Shown here: in pieces, positions 7,857 to 15,107 of the stretch
How positions within the stretch are numbered: the first letter of the stretch is position 1
How the letters are laid out: every line of letters begins with the position of its first letter
Assembly: GCA_031556525.1 (NCBI GenBank)
Contig: JAVBSS010000048.1
Span: 1-19,814, forward strand
Direction: 5' to 3'
DNA: 19,814 nt
Origin: JAVBSN01 sp031556525
Lineage (GTDB): Bacteria; Bacillota; Clostridia; Lachnospirales; Lachnospiraceae
Program-made: the position numbers and the translations under genes
Notes under the pieces: generated by a model
What the model was told of the DNA's origin: nothing
Databases searched by the model: none
What the model saw: the letters and a program-made list of their open reading frames with translations, nothing else

Positions 7857-7888
7857 AAGGAAGAATATAGACTAGGAGGCGGTTATTT

Positions 7889-8326
7889 ATGAAAATTTCA
7901 ACAAAGGGCAGATATGCATTAAGGCTTATGCTAGATTTAGCAGTGAATAATACAGGAGAGTATATAACTGTAAAAAGTATAGCGGCTAGGCAGGAATTAT
8001 CAGAGAAATATCTTGAACAAATTATTCCTATGTTGAGTAAGGCGGGATATCTAAAAAGTATTAGAGGAGCACAAGGTGGATATAAGTTATCTAAGACGCC
8101 TAAAGATTATACGGTAGGAATGATATTAAGGACTATAGAAGGTAGTTTGGCGCCAGTAGCATGTTTAGAGGATGAACCTAATGAATGTCCACGATATGAT
8201 CAATGTGTTACCATCGATGTTTGGAAGCAATTGAATGATGCTATAAATAATGTCGTAGATAATATAACAGTAGAAGATTTAGTTAATAAATACAAAGAAA
8301 GAGGAACTATTGACTATATCATATAA
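7889..8326 (+). CDS. Rrf2/IscR-family transcription regulator with three cysteines
   Basis: A 145-residue DNA-binding regulator. The N-terminus MKISTKGRYALRLMLDLA and the winged helix-turn-helix segment (SEKYLEQIIPMLSKAGYLKSIRG, then GGYKL) are typical of Rrf2. Cys92, Cys100 and Cys106 are spaced CX7CX5C. IscR uses three cysteines in this region (CX5CX5C plus His) to hold a [2Fe-2S] cluster, so this is probably an iron-sulfur or redox sensor rather than a CymR-type protein, which lacks them. The start follows AGGAGG with a 9-nt gap. It shares a consensus promoter with the lipid kinase 17 nt downstream, and a palindrome over the -10 box suggests autoregulation. No isc or suf genes are nearby, so its targets are unknown. 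Confidence 0.88.
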   Translation: MKISTKGRYALRLMLDLAVNNTGEYITVKSIAARQELSEKYLEQIIPMLSKAGYLKSIRGAQGGYKLSKTPKDYTVGMILRTIEGSLAPVACLEDEPNECPRYDQCVTIDVWKQLNDAINNVVDNITVEDLVNKYKERGTIDYII

Positions 8327-8343
8327 CATAATGAGGAAATAAT

Positions 8344-9279
8344 ATGTATAATTTTATTGTTAATCCAAATGCAAGATCGCATCAAGGTGTGATTATATGG
8401 AAAAGAATAAAAAACATTTTAGAAGATCGGAATATTGAATATAAGGAATTTATGACCAAGGGCCCTGATTATGCGAGAAAAGTTGCAGATAAACTTACGA
8501 GGGATGAAAAGTCTAAACCAATCATTATAGTATTAGGTGGAGACGGAACCCTGAATGAAGTTGTGAATGGAATTAATTATATTGAAAATGTTACTCTAGG
8601 ATATATACCAATTGGTTCTAGTAATGACTTTGCTAGGGGAATGGATATGAGTGGTAATGAAGAAGATATGCTTAATAACATACTAAGCAATTCAAAGCAT
8701 GAATATATTGATTATGGAGTAGTTCATATAGGTGATGATTCTAGAAGATATATGGTAAGTGCAGGGATAGGTTATGATGCGGGCGTGTGCTACGAAACAA
8801 ATTACTCATCAGTCAAAGTGATTCTTAACAAACTTAAGTTGGGGAAGTTTGCTTATGTAGTAATAGCTTTAAGGCAACTTATTAAGCAACCATTCACAAA
8901 GTGTAAGATTGTTATAGATGATAGAGTTATAGAAAATGAGAAAATGCTATTAGTGGCTACTCATATTCATAAATATGAAGGTGGTGGACTTATGTTTTGT
9001 CCAGAAGCTGACTACAAAGATGGAATATTGGATATGTGTGTTGCAAATAATATTTTTAAACCTAAAGTGTTGCAAATGTTACCAAGGGCATATAAAGGTG
9101 GGCACTTGAAATATAACGGTATGAATGCGTATAAGGGAAAGAGCATTAAGGTAGAGGTAGACAAACCATTATATGTACACACAGATGGAGAAATCTTTAT
9201 ACTAGAAGATAATATAGTAAAGCATACAGAGGCTCTGTTCGAGAATTCAGTTGATAGAATAAAGTTTATAGTGGGTTAG
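8344..9279 (+). CDS. Diacylglycerol kinase family lipid kinase (YegS/DgkB type)
   Basis: A 311-residue cytoplasmic, membrane-associated kinase that phosphorylates diacylglycerol or a related lipid. Such enzymes return diacylglycerol from lipoteichoic acid synthesis to the phospholipid pathway in Gram-positives. Visible motifs are the N-terminal VNPNARSHQG, the nucleotide-binding GGDGTLNEVVNGI (from residue 65), PIGSSNDFARGM, and the C-terminal ADYKDGILD stretch with the conserved DG.LD. The length fits the family. GAGGAAAT precedes the ATG, 17 nt after the Rrf2 stop, so they form an operon. The exact substrate (diacylglycerol, phosphatidylglycerol or another lipid) cannot be read from the sequence. 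Confidence 0.88.
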   Translation: MYNFIVNPNARSHQGVIIWKRIKNILEDRNIEYKEFMTKGPDYARKVADKLTRDEKSKPIIIVLGGDGTLNEVVNGINYIENVTLGYIPIGSSNDFARGMDMSGNEEDMLNNILSNSKHEYIDYGVVHIGDDSRRYMVSAGIGYDAGVCYETNYSSVKVILNKLKLGKFAYVVIALRQLIKQPFTKCKIVIDDRVIENEKMLLVATHIHKYEGGGLMFCPEADYKDGILDMCVANNIFKPKVLQMLPRAYKGGHLKYNGMNAYKGKSIKVEVDKPLYVHTDGEIFILEDNIVKHTEALFENSVDRIKFIVG

Positions 9280-9357
9280 ACTGAGGTGGACAAAGTTTAT
9301 CACACTAACATTGTGGAGTCACTCTTGCAAGCAAGTGAAATCGCACATACTAAAATG

Positions 9358-9386
9358 TTGCAGACTCACGTTCTATGTGATAGAAT
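9358..9386 (+). promoter_or_regulatory. Candidate fabV promoter
   Basis: TTGCAG at 9358-9363, a 17-nt spacer, then TAGAAT at 9381-9386 with the extended -10 TGA directly before it. The predicted start is near 9393. The upstream part of this 145-nt gap (9280-9357) shows no clear terminator for the lipid kinase, so read-through is possible. Confidence 0.6.
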
Positions 9387-9387
9387 T

Positions 9388-9404
9388 AGTTGGATAATCA
9401 AAGT
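9388..9404. promoter_or_regulatory. FabT-like operator at the fabV start site
   Basis: On the minus strand this 17-mer reads ACTTTGATTATCCAACT. The streptococcal FabT operator, as I recall it, is ANTTTGATTATCAAATT; 14 of the 16 defined positions match. It lies right after the -10 box and over the predicted transcription start, where a repressor would block initiation. FabT is a MarR-type regulator of fatty acid synthesis genes, and the gene controlled here is an enoyl reductase. Confidence 0.6.
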
Positions 9405-9424
9405 TTCTAGGAGGAATATATTTA

Positions 9425-10582
9425 ATGATAGTAGAACCAAAAGTAAAAGATTATATATGTACAACAGCACATCCAGAAGGTTGCAAAGAGAATGTAAGAA
9501 GACAGATTGAATATACAAAATCACAAGGGAAATTAGATGGACATAAAAACGTGTTAATAATTGGTTCGTCAACAGGCTATGGTCTAGCTACAAGAATTGC
9601 AGCAGCATATAGATATGGTGCAGCAACAATAGGTATTGCGTTTGAGAGAGAAGCAAAAGGTAAACGTACAGCTACAGCAGGTTGGTACAATACTAAGGCT
9701 TTTGATGAATTTGCAAATAATGATGGTTATTATGCAAAATCAATAAATGGAGATGCTTTTTCTAGAGCGATTAAGGACGAAACTATTGAGCTTATAAAGA
9801 AAGATATGGGCAAGGTAGATATGGTTATATACAGTCTTGCAGCTCCGAGAAGAACAACAGAAGATGGAACGACTTACACATCTGCTCTAAAAACAACAGA
9901 TGGTGTATTTACAAATAAATCATTTGATTTCAAAACCAATAGTGTTATTGAAGAATCACTAGGTTCGGCAACAGAAGAAGAAATTGCTTCAACTGTTAAA
10001 GTAATGGGTGGAGAAGATTGGAAAGATTGGATAGATGCATTATCTGATGCAGGAGTATTAGAAGATGGAGCAATTACTTTAGCTTACTCATATATTGGTC
10101 CAGAACTTACATATCCAGTATATTTTAATGGGTCAATTGGTATGGCGAAGAGACATGTATATGATACCTCTGTAGCTATAACTGAAGAATATGCCAATAA
10201 AAATATTAAAGCATACGTATCAGTTAATAAGGCATTAGTAACTCAATCAAGTTCAGCGATTCCAGTAGTGCCACTATACCTATGTATATTATATAAGCTT
10301 ATGAAACAAAATGGAAACCACGAAGGTTGCATTGAACAAATGAATAGAATGTTTGATGAGAAGCTTGTTGGAGAAGTTAAGGTAGATGATGAAGGTAGAA
10401 TTCGTCTTGATGACTACGAAATGGAAGATAGTTTACAAAAAGCAATTATTGAATGTTGGGATAAAGTAACATCAGAAAATGTTATGGAGTTAGCTGATAT
10501 AGATGGATATTGGGAAGACTTCTATAATATGTTTGGATTCAAATTCGATAATGTCGATTATACAAAAGACGTTGAAGTATAG
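9425..10582 (+). CDS. fabV: FabV-type enoyl-ACP / trans-2-enoyl-CoA reductase
   Basis: NAD(P)H-dependent reductase of the FabV/TER group, which saturates trans-2-enoyl thioesters in the last step of fatty acid elongation, or crotonyl-CoA in fermentation. The 385 residues are close to the family's 390-400. Visible features: MIVEPKVKDYICTTAHPEGC at the start, the cofactor loop GSSTGYGLATR (about residue 48), GWYN, VIYSLAAP, VKVMGGEDW, AYSYIGPE, and the catalytic pair Tyr233/Lys242 with the diagnostic YX8K spacing that separates FabV from FabI. GNHEGCIEQ and the C-terminal RIRLDDYE are also typical. AGGAGG precedes the ATG. A FabT-like operator favours a role in fatty acid synthesis. ACP versus CoA preference cannot be told from sequence. 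Confidence 0.93.
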   Translation: MIVEPKVKDYICTTAHPEGCKENVRRQIEYTKSQGKLDGHKNVLIIGSSTGYGLATRIAAAYRYGAATIGIAFEREAKGKRTATAGWYNTKAFDEFANNDGYYAKSINGDAFSRAIKDETIELIKKDMGKVDMVIYSLAAPRRTTEDGTTYTSALKTTDGVFTNKSFDFKTNSVIEESLGSATEEEIASTVKVMGGEDWKDWIDALSDAGVLEDGAITLAYSYIGPELTYPVYFNGSIGMAKRHVYDTSVAITEEYANKNIKAYVSVNKALVTQSSSAIPVVPLYLCILYKLMKQNGNHEGCIEQMNRMFDEKLVGEVKVDDEGRIRLDDYEMEDSLQKAIIECWDKVTSENVMELADIDGYWEDFYNMFGFKFDNVDYTKDVEV

Positions 10583-10592
10583 ATAATTAAAA

Positions 10593-10648
10593 TATAGGTT
10601 CTTACACACTGAAAACAAGTATGTTTAAATGGTGAGTAAGAACCTATA
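10593..10648 (+). terminator. Long hairpin after fabV, terminator-like but without a T-tract
   Basis: A perfect 13-bp stem (TATAGGTTCTTAC 10593-10605 with GTAAGAACCTATA 10636-10648). Inside it are one A-A mismatch, four more pairs and a small inner stem (AAACA with TGTTT). Only scattered T residues follow, so it is a weak intrinsic terminator at best and might instead protect the fabV mRNA 3' end. Confidence 0.55.
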
Positions 10649-10654
10649 CTATTA

Positions 10655-10683
10655 TTGCTTAGTGAGGTGTTAGTATATATAAT
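10655..10683 (+). promoter_or_regulatory. Candidate promoter of the 179-residue orphan gene
   Basis: TTGCTT at 10655-10660, a 17-nt spacer, and a perfect TATAAT at 10678-10683. The predicted start near 10690 would leave a leader of about 17 nt containing only the AGGAGA ribosome-binding site. The spacer holds a partial copy of the repeat seen at 19582. Confidence 0.5.
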
Positions 10684-10706
10684 CTAATTATTTAGGAGAT
10701 GATAGA

Positions 10707-11246
10707 ATGATTATACATAAGCAGATTAGACGATATATGAAAAAATATCCAGATCAAGAATATGGAACGAAGCTAATTAGAAGTCAACATGATTACGCAA
10801 AAGAAGTGGGAACATATGGCTTGTTAGGAAATATCCCGAGTAATGCCTGTGGTTCAGTAGCATACCATAATATCTTATGCATGATGAATAGACCAGTTAG
10901 ATATAGTGAAACTCTAAGCTATATAAGAAGAAAATGGATGTTTTATACATTCTTAGGTGGATTGGATGGAACAGATATATTCGCCGTAATGAGATTGTTA
11001 AGGAAACAAGGACTTACACTAAAATTATATGTTGATAAAAAAAGGATACCTAAAAATCATGGAGCATATCTGGTGTTTTTTAGATATAAAGATTTGTTTC
11101 ATGGACATTTTACAGCAGCTAGATACGAGATGATTAATGGTAAGCAAAGATTGGTTACTTATAATAATTATGTTATAAGTGATGACTTTGAAGCATATTG
11201 TAAAAATCGAAAAGCGTGGTTTATGTTGGTGTGGGGTATAAGGTAA
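10707..11246 (+). CDS. Orphan protein with a possible C39/papain-like cysteine peptidase fold
   Basis: A 179-residue basic protein without signal peptide or clear membrane helix; no family is recognised with confidence. The layout resembles a C39-type or papain-like peptidase. Cys48 in SNACGSVAYHNIL starts a helix as catalytic cysteines do. His132/His134 in FHGHFTAARYEM begins a strand, and Asn153/Asn154 in VTYNNYV follows about 20 residues later, giving a possible Cys-His-Asn triad. In C39 domains the His and Asp/Asn have a similar spacing. AGGAGA precedes the ATG at 10707. It has its own candidate promoter and no partner gene, so no substrate can be proposed. It could also be an inactive relative that only binds peptides. 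Confidence 0.6.
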   Translation: MIIHKQIRRYMKKYPDQEYGTKLIRSQHDYAKEVGTYGLLGNIPSNACGSVAYHNILCMMNRPVRYSETLSYIRRKWMFYTFLGGLDGTDIFAVMRLLRKQGLTLKLYVDKKRIPKNHGAYLVFFRYKDLFHGHFTAARYEMINGKQRLVTYNNYVISDDFEAYCKNRKAWFMLVWGIR

Positions 11247-11254
11247 TATAAGAG

Positions 11255-11283
11255 TTGACAAGTAAGTTGTATTGTGACATTAT
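11255..11283 (+). promoter_or_regulatory. Promoter of the riboflavin operon
   Basis: A perfect TTGACA at 11255-11260, 17 nt, then CATTAT (11278-11283) with an extended -10 TGA just before it. The predicted start, near 11290, lies a few bases before the FMN riboswitch. Confidence 0.65.
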
Positions 11284-11295
11284 ATAAGTGATAAT

Positions 11296-11413
11296 TCTTC
11301 AGGGCAGGGTGTAATTCCCTACCGGCGGTATGTAATATTTACAAGCCCGCGAGCCGTTAAGGCATGATCTGGTGTGACTCCAGAGCCGACAGTATAGTCT
11401 GGATGTGAGAAGA
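11296..11413 (+). promoter_or_regulatory. FMN riboswitch (RFN element)
   Basis: All conserved RFN blocks are present in order: TCTTCAGGGCAGGGTG, AATTCCCTACCGGCGGTA, AGCCCGCGAGCCG, GATCTGGTGTGACTCCAGAG, CCGACAGTATAGTCTGGATG and GAGAAGA. The closing helix P1 pairs TCTTC (11296-11300) with GAAGA (11409-11413). Known RFN elements bind FMN and shut off riboflavin genes. The terminator at 11436 shows this one works by premature transcription termination. Confidence 0.97.
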
Positions 11414-11435
11414 TGTTATGATTATGATATTTCTG

Positions 11436-11465
11436 TGCCCTAAGAGTATTCTTAGGGCATTTTTT
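11436..11465 (+). terminator. Intrinsic terminator of the FMN riboswitch
   Basis: A 9-bp stem, TGCCCTAAG (11436-11444) with CTTAGGGCA (11451-11459), then a run of T to 11465. It lies 58 nt before ribD and is the off-state of the riboswitch. Confidence 0.92.
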
Positions 11466-11522
11466 ATTGGTGAAAATAAAGATTCTCGGTAGAGGGATTC
11501 TTTCTTACATAGGAGGATAGTA

Positions 11523-12611
11523 ATGGATATTAAATATATGGAGAAAGCCATAGAGTTGGCAATAAAGGGAATAGGCAAGGTTAATCCTAATCCGCTTGTA
11601 GGTGCAGTAATAGTTAAAAATGATGAAATAATAGGTGAAGGTTATCATGAATATTATGGTGGTCTACATGCAGAGAGAAATGCTATAGCTAATCTTAGCG
11701 AAGATGCAAATGGAGCAGAGATGTATGTAACCCTAGAGCCATGTAGTCATTATGGAAAACAACCTCCTTGTGTGGAAGCAATAGTAGAAGCTGGAATCAA
11801 GAAAGTATACATTGGATCAAGTGATCCTAATCCCCTTGTGGCGGGCAAAGGAATAAAATATTTGGAAGATCATGGAGTAGAAGTTCTTGCAGGGTTGTTA
11901 AGACAAGAGTGTGATGATATTAATAAAGTATTCTTTCATTATATAACAACTAAGATGCCTTATGTGGTAATGAAATTTGCACAGACACTAGATGGTAAGA
12001 TAGCAACTCATATTGGAGAGAGTAGATGGATTACAGGTGAGGTTGCAAGAGAGTACGTTCACTATACAAGAAATAAACTTATGGGTATTATGGTTGGAAT
12101 AGGAACAGTACTTAATGATGATCCGTTGCTTACATGTAGAATAGAAGGTGGAAGAAATCCAATTAGAATAGTATGCGATAGCAAATTATTTACACCATTC
12201 GATTCACAATTAGTAAAGACAGCAAAGGAAGTTAAGACTTACATTGCGACTTGTTCAGATGATGAAGTATTAAAACAGAAATATATAGATGAAGGAATTG
12301 AACTTCTTCAAGTAGGACAGATAGATGGACATATTGACCTAAAAGATTTAATGGCGCAATTAGGTGAATTAGGAATAGACAGTATATTACTTGAAGGTGG
12401 TGGAACACTTAATTATAGTGCGCTTAAAGCAGGATTAATAAAAGAAGTTCATACATACATAGCTCCTAAGATATTTGGTGGAGCAGGTATATACTCACCT
12501 GTTGGTGGAGAAGGAGTAGAATATCCAGATGAAGCATTTCTATTTCAAAAACCAAAGATAATGAGAATGGGTGATGACATTTTAATAGAATATGAGGTAA
12601 AAGAGAAATAA
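11523..12611 (+). CDS. ribD: Bifunctional riboflavin deaminase/reductase
   Basis: Carries out the deamination and side-chain reduction of the pyrimidine intermediate made by GTP cyclohydrolase II. The 362-residue protein has the usual two domains. The N-terminal cytidine-deaminase-like domain has its zinc ligands in HAE (His49, catalytic Glu51) and PCSHYGKQPPC (Cys74, Cys83). The C-terminal reductase begins near residue 145 with VVMKFAQTLDGKIA and includes SRWITGE and LLEGGGTLN. GGAGGAT precedes the ATG. Its stop codon shares one base with the ribE start (TAATG), so the two are translationally coupled. It is the first gene after the FMN riboswitch. Confidence 0.97.
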   Translation: MDIKYMEKAIELAIKGIGKVNPNPLVGAVIVKNDEIIGEGYHEYYGGLHAERNAIANLSEDANGAEMYVTLEPCSHYGKQPPCVEAIVEAGIKKVYIGSSDPNPLVAGKGIKYLEDHGVEVLAGLLRQECDDINKVFFHYITTKMPYVVMKFAQTLDGKIATHIGESRWITGEVAREYVHYTRNKLMGIMVGIGTVLNDDPLLTCRIEGGRNPIRIVCDSKLFTPFDSQLVKTAKEVKTYIATCSDDEVLKQKYIDEGIELLQVGQIDGHIDLKDLMAQLGELGIDSILLEGGGTLNYSALKAGLIKEVHTYIAPKIFGGAGIYSPVGGEGVEYPDEAFLFQKPKIMRMGDDILIEYEVKEK

Positions 12612-13258
12612 TGTTTACTGGTATCGTAGAGGAAATTGGAACAATAAAAAGAATTGAAAAGGGTCAAGTGTCATCTAGATTAGTAATTAGCGCAGACGTG
12701 GTATTACAAGATTCAAAAGTTGGAGACAGTATATCAACAAATGGAGTATGCCTAACAGTTACTACGCTTAATAAGAGTGAATATAGTGCTGATGTTATGG
12801 CGGAAACACTAAGAAGAAGTTCATTAGGTTCTCTAAAAACAGGTAGCAAAGTTAATTTAGAAAGAGCTATGGCTGCCAATGGAAGATTTGGTGGGCATAT
12901 TGTTTCAGGACATATAGATGGAACAGGAACAGTGACTAATCTTACTAGAGAAGATAATGCGGTATGGGTAACAATAGATACAGGCACTAGTGTTTTAAAA
13001 TATATAGTTGAAAAAGGATCTATTGCAATAGATGGAATTAGTCTTACAGTTGCATATGTGGATAGTAAATGTTTCAAAGTGTCAGTTATTCCACATACAG
13101 CATCGAATACAACCTTACTAGATAAGAAGGTAGGAGATGTGGTTAATCTAGAATGTGATGTAATTGGTAAATATGTTGAGAAATTAATGAGTATAAATGA
13201 TGACAATGACGCTAAATCAGGAATAACAATGGATTTTTTAGCCAAACATGGTTTTTAA
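12611..13258 (+). CDS. ribE: Riboflavin synthase alpha chain
   Basis: Converts two molecules of 6,7-dimethyl-8-ribityllumazine to riboflavin and the pyrimidine substrate of lumazine synthase. The 215-residue protein has the internal duplication of two similar lumazine-binding barrels. The first starts with MFTGIVEEIG and holds GVCLTV; the second starts with GHIDGTG and holds GISLTVAYV. The N-terminal MFTGI and the GHIVSGHIDG junction are diagnostic. It overlaps ribD by 1 nt and is followed by ribBA after 21 nt. A long reading frame on the opposite strand is a shadow of this gene. Confidence 0.97.
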   Translation: MFTGIVEEIGTIKRIEKGQVSSRLVISADVVLQDSKVGDSISTNGVCLTVTTLNKSEYSADVMAETLRRSSLGSLKTGSKVNLERAMAANGRFGGHIVSGHIDGTGTVTNLTREDNAVWVTIDTGTSVLKYIVEKGSIAIDGISLTVAYVDSKCFKVSVIPHTASNTTLLDKKVGDVVNLECDVIGKYVEKLMSINDDNDAKSGITMDFLAKHGF

Positions 13259-13279
13259 TATATAGCAAGGAGTGTAAAG

Positions 13280-14488
13280 ATGGACATAATATTTAACACA
13301 GTAGAAGAAGCTTTAGAAGATTTAAGACAAGGCAAGATAATAATGGTAGTTGATGATGAAGACAGAGAAAATGAAGGTGACTTAATAGTTGCAGCAGAAT
13401 ATGCTACACCAGAAGCAGTTAACTTCATGGCATCATATGCAAAAGGACTTATATGTATGCCTATGTCAGATGAATATGCAACTAAGTTAGACTTAGGTCA
13501 GATGGTTAAGATGAATACAGATAATCACTGTACAGCATTTACAGTATCAATTGATCATGTAGATACAACAACAGGAATATCAGCGGTAGAGCGTTCAGTA
13601 ACAGCAATGAAGACTGTTGAAGACGGTGCAAAACCAGAAGATTTTAGAAGACCAGGACATATGTTTCCGCTTGTTGCAGTTGATGGTGGAACTATTGAGA
13701 GAAGAGGTCATACAGAAGCTACGGTTGATTTAATGAAGGCAGCAGGACTTAAAGAAGTTGGTCTTTGTTGTGAGATAATGCAAGAAGATGGAACAATGGC
13801 TAGACTTCCTAAATTAGCAGAATATGCTAAGGAATGGGATATGAAGCTTATTTCAATAGAAGCACTTATTCAATATAGAAAAATACATGAGGTGTTTGTA
13901 GAGAGAGTTACTACAGCTAAGATGCCAACAAAATATGGTGAATTCACTATATACGGTTATATTAATAAGTTAAATGGAGAACATCATGTAGCCTTAGTTA
14001 AAGGTGATATAACTGATGGAGAACCTGTACTATGTAGAGTACATTCTGAGTGTTTAACAGGTGATGCGCTAGGTTCAGCTAGATGTGATTGTGGGCAACA
14101 ATATGATGCAGCAATGAAGATGATAGCAGAAGAAGGAAGAGGCGTTTTACTATATATGAGACAAGAGGGAAGAGGAATAGGACTAATTAATAAGATTAGA
14201 GCCTATGAGCTTCAAGATCAAGGTCTTGATACAGTAGAGGCAAATATTGAGTTAGGATTCCCGGAAGATGCAAGAGATTATACTATTGGAACACAAATAT
14301 TAGTGGATATGGGAATTCATGAATTAAAATTAATGACTAATAATCCATTAAAAGTATATGGTATTGCAGGTTATGGATTAGAGATAGTTGAGAGAGTTCC
14401 CTTAGTTATAGAAGCTGGAAAATATGATGAGTTTTATTTGAAAACTAAGCAAGAGAAAATGGGTCATATTAATTTAATTACTAAATAG
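13280..14488 (+). CDS. ribBA: Bifunctional 3,4-dihydroxy-2-butanone-4-phosphate synthase / GTP cyclohydrolase II
   Basis: Supplies both starting materials of riboflavin: the four-carbon unit from ribulose 5-phosphate and the pyrimidine from GTP. In this 402-residue fusion, residues 1-200 form RibB, with the acidic metal site DDEDRENEGDL, the HCTAFTVSID block and RPGHMFPL. Residues about 205-400 form RibA, with zinc ligands Cys258, Cys269 and Cys271 in CLTGDALGSARCDC, and the RQEGRGIGL stretch. GCAAGGAGTG precedes the start at 13280. It is the third gene of the FMN-controlled operon. Both halves look complete. Confidence 0.97.
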   Translation: MDIIFNTVEEALEDLRQGKIIMVVDDEDRENEGDLIVAAEYATPEAVNFMASYAKGLICMPMSDEYATKLDLGQMVKMNTDNHCTAFTVSIDHVDTTTGISAVERSVTAMKTVEDGAKPEDFRRPGHMFPLVAVDGGTIERRGHTEATVDLMKAAGLKEVGLCCEIMQEDGTMARLPKLAEYAKEWDMKLISIEALIQYRKIHEVFVERVTTAKMPTKYGEFTIYGYINKLNGEHHVALVKGDITDGEPVLCRVHSECLTGDALGSARCDCGQQYDAAMKMIAEEGRGVLLYMRQEGRGIGLINKIRAYELQDQGLDTVEANIELGFPEDARDYTIGTQILVDMGIHELKLMTNNPLKVYGIAGYGLEIVERVPLVIEAGKYDEFYLKTKQEKMGHINLITK

Positions 14489-14575
14489 ACTGATGGGTAT
14501 AAATATATAAAATATGTCGTTGGTTTTAGTGAATACAGTACACAATAATATACAATATAGAAAGAGGTAAATAGC

Positions 14576-15037
14576 ATGAACGTAGTAGAAGGAAAATTAG
14601 TAGCAAGTGATATTAAAATAGGAATTGTAGCAGCAAGATTTAATGAGTTTATTGTTTCAAAATTAATAGGTGGAGCAGTTGATGGACTAGTTAGACATGA
14701 TGTAGCCGAAGATAATATAACATTAGCTTGGGTACCAGGAGCATATGAGATTCCGCTTGCAGCAAAGAAGATGGCTGAGTCAGGAAAATATGATGCAGTT
14801 ATATGTTTAGGAACTGTAATTAGAGGAGCAACTAGTCATTATGATTATGTATGTGCAGAAGTTTCAAAGGGAGTTGCAACAGTAGGGCTTAATGCAAATG
14901 TACCTGTAATGTTTGGTATTCTTACAACAGATACAATAGAGCAAGCAATAGAGAGAGCTGGAACAAAAGCAGGAAATAAAGGTTATGATTGTGCATTAGG
15001 TGCAATCGAGATGGTTAATTTATTAAAACAAATGTAA
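14576..15037 (+). CDS. ribH: 6,7-dimethyl-8-ribityllumazine synthase
   Basis: Joins the RibB and RibD pathway products into lumazine, usually as a large icosahedral or pentameric assembly. The 153-residue length is typical. Visible motifs are ARFNEFI near the N-terminus, WVPGAYEIP, and LGTVIRGATSHYDYV, which holds the catalytic His88. GAAAGAGG precedes the ATG. The 87-nt gap from ribBA is wider than others in the operon but holds no terminator and no convincing promoter, so it is probably still in the same transcript. Confidence 0.97.
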   Translation: MNVVEGKLVASDIKIGIVAARFNEFIVSKLIGGAVDGLVRHDVAEDNITLAWVPGAYEIPLAAKKMAESGKYDAVICLGTVIRGATSHYDYVCAEVSKGVATVGLNANVPVMFGILTTDTIEQAIERAGTKAGNKGYDCALGAIEMVNLLKQM

Positions 15038-15050
15038 ATGATTATACTAG

Positions 15051-15084
15051 AGATGGAGCTTAATATTATATTAAGCTCTTATCT
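15051..15084 (+). terminator. Hairpin after ribH, probable operon terminator
   Basis: A 10-bp stem, GAGCTTAATA (15056-15065) with TATTAAGCTC (15069-15078), has a 3-nt loop and is flanked by AGAT (15051-15054) pairing with ATCT (15081-15084). The T content after it is moderate, so termination may be incomplete and reach the HAD gene. Confidence 0.6.
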
Positions 15085-15107
15085 ATTTGACACTAAGGAG
15101 AATGACA

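Noticed and set aside
9288..9304. Second FabT-like site upstream (GACAAAGTTTATCAC)
   Set aside because: It shares only a few bases with the consensus and is not palindromic.
9286..9510. Small reading frame between the lipid kinase and fabV
   Set aside because: It runs into fabV in another frame, lacks a good ribosome-binding site and covers the promoter and operator; it is not likely to be a gene.
12664..13245. 193-codon minus-strand reading frame inside ribE
   Set aside because: It is fully antisense to a well-conserved riboflavin synthase, shows no recognisable motif and lacks its own start signals.
14489..14575. Possible separate promoter for ribH
   Set aside because: TTGGTT at 14520 has no good -10 box at 16-18 nt; ribH is most simply part of the operon transcript.
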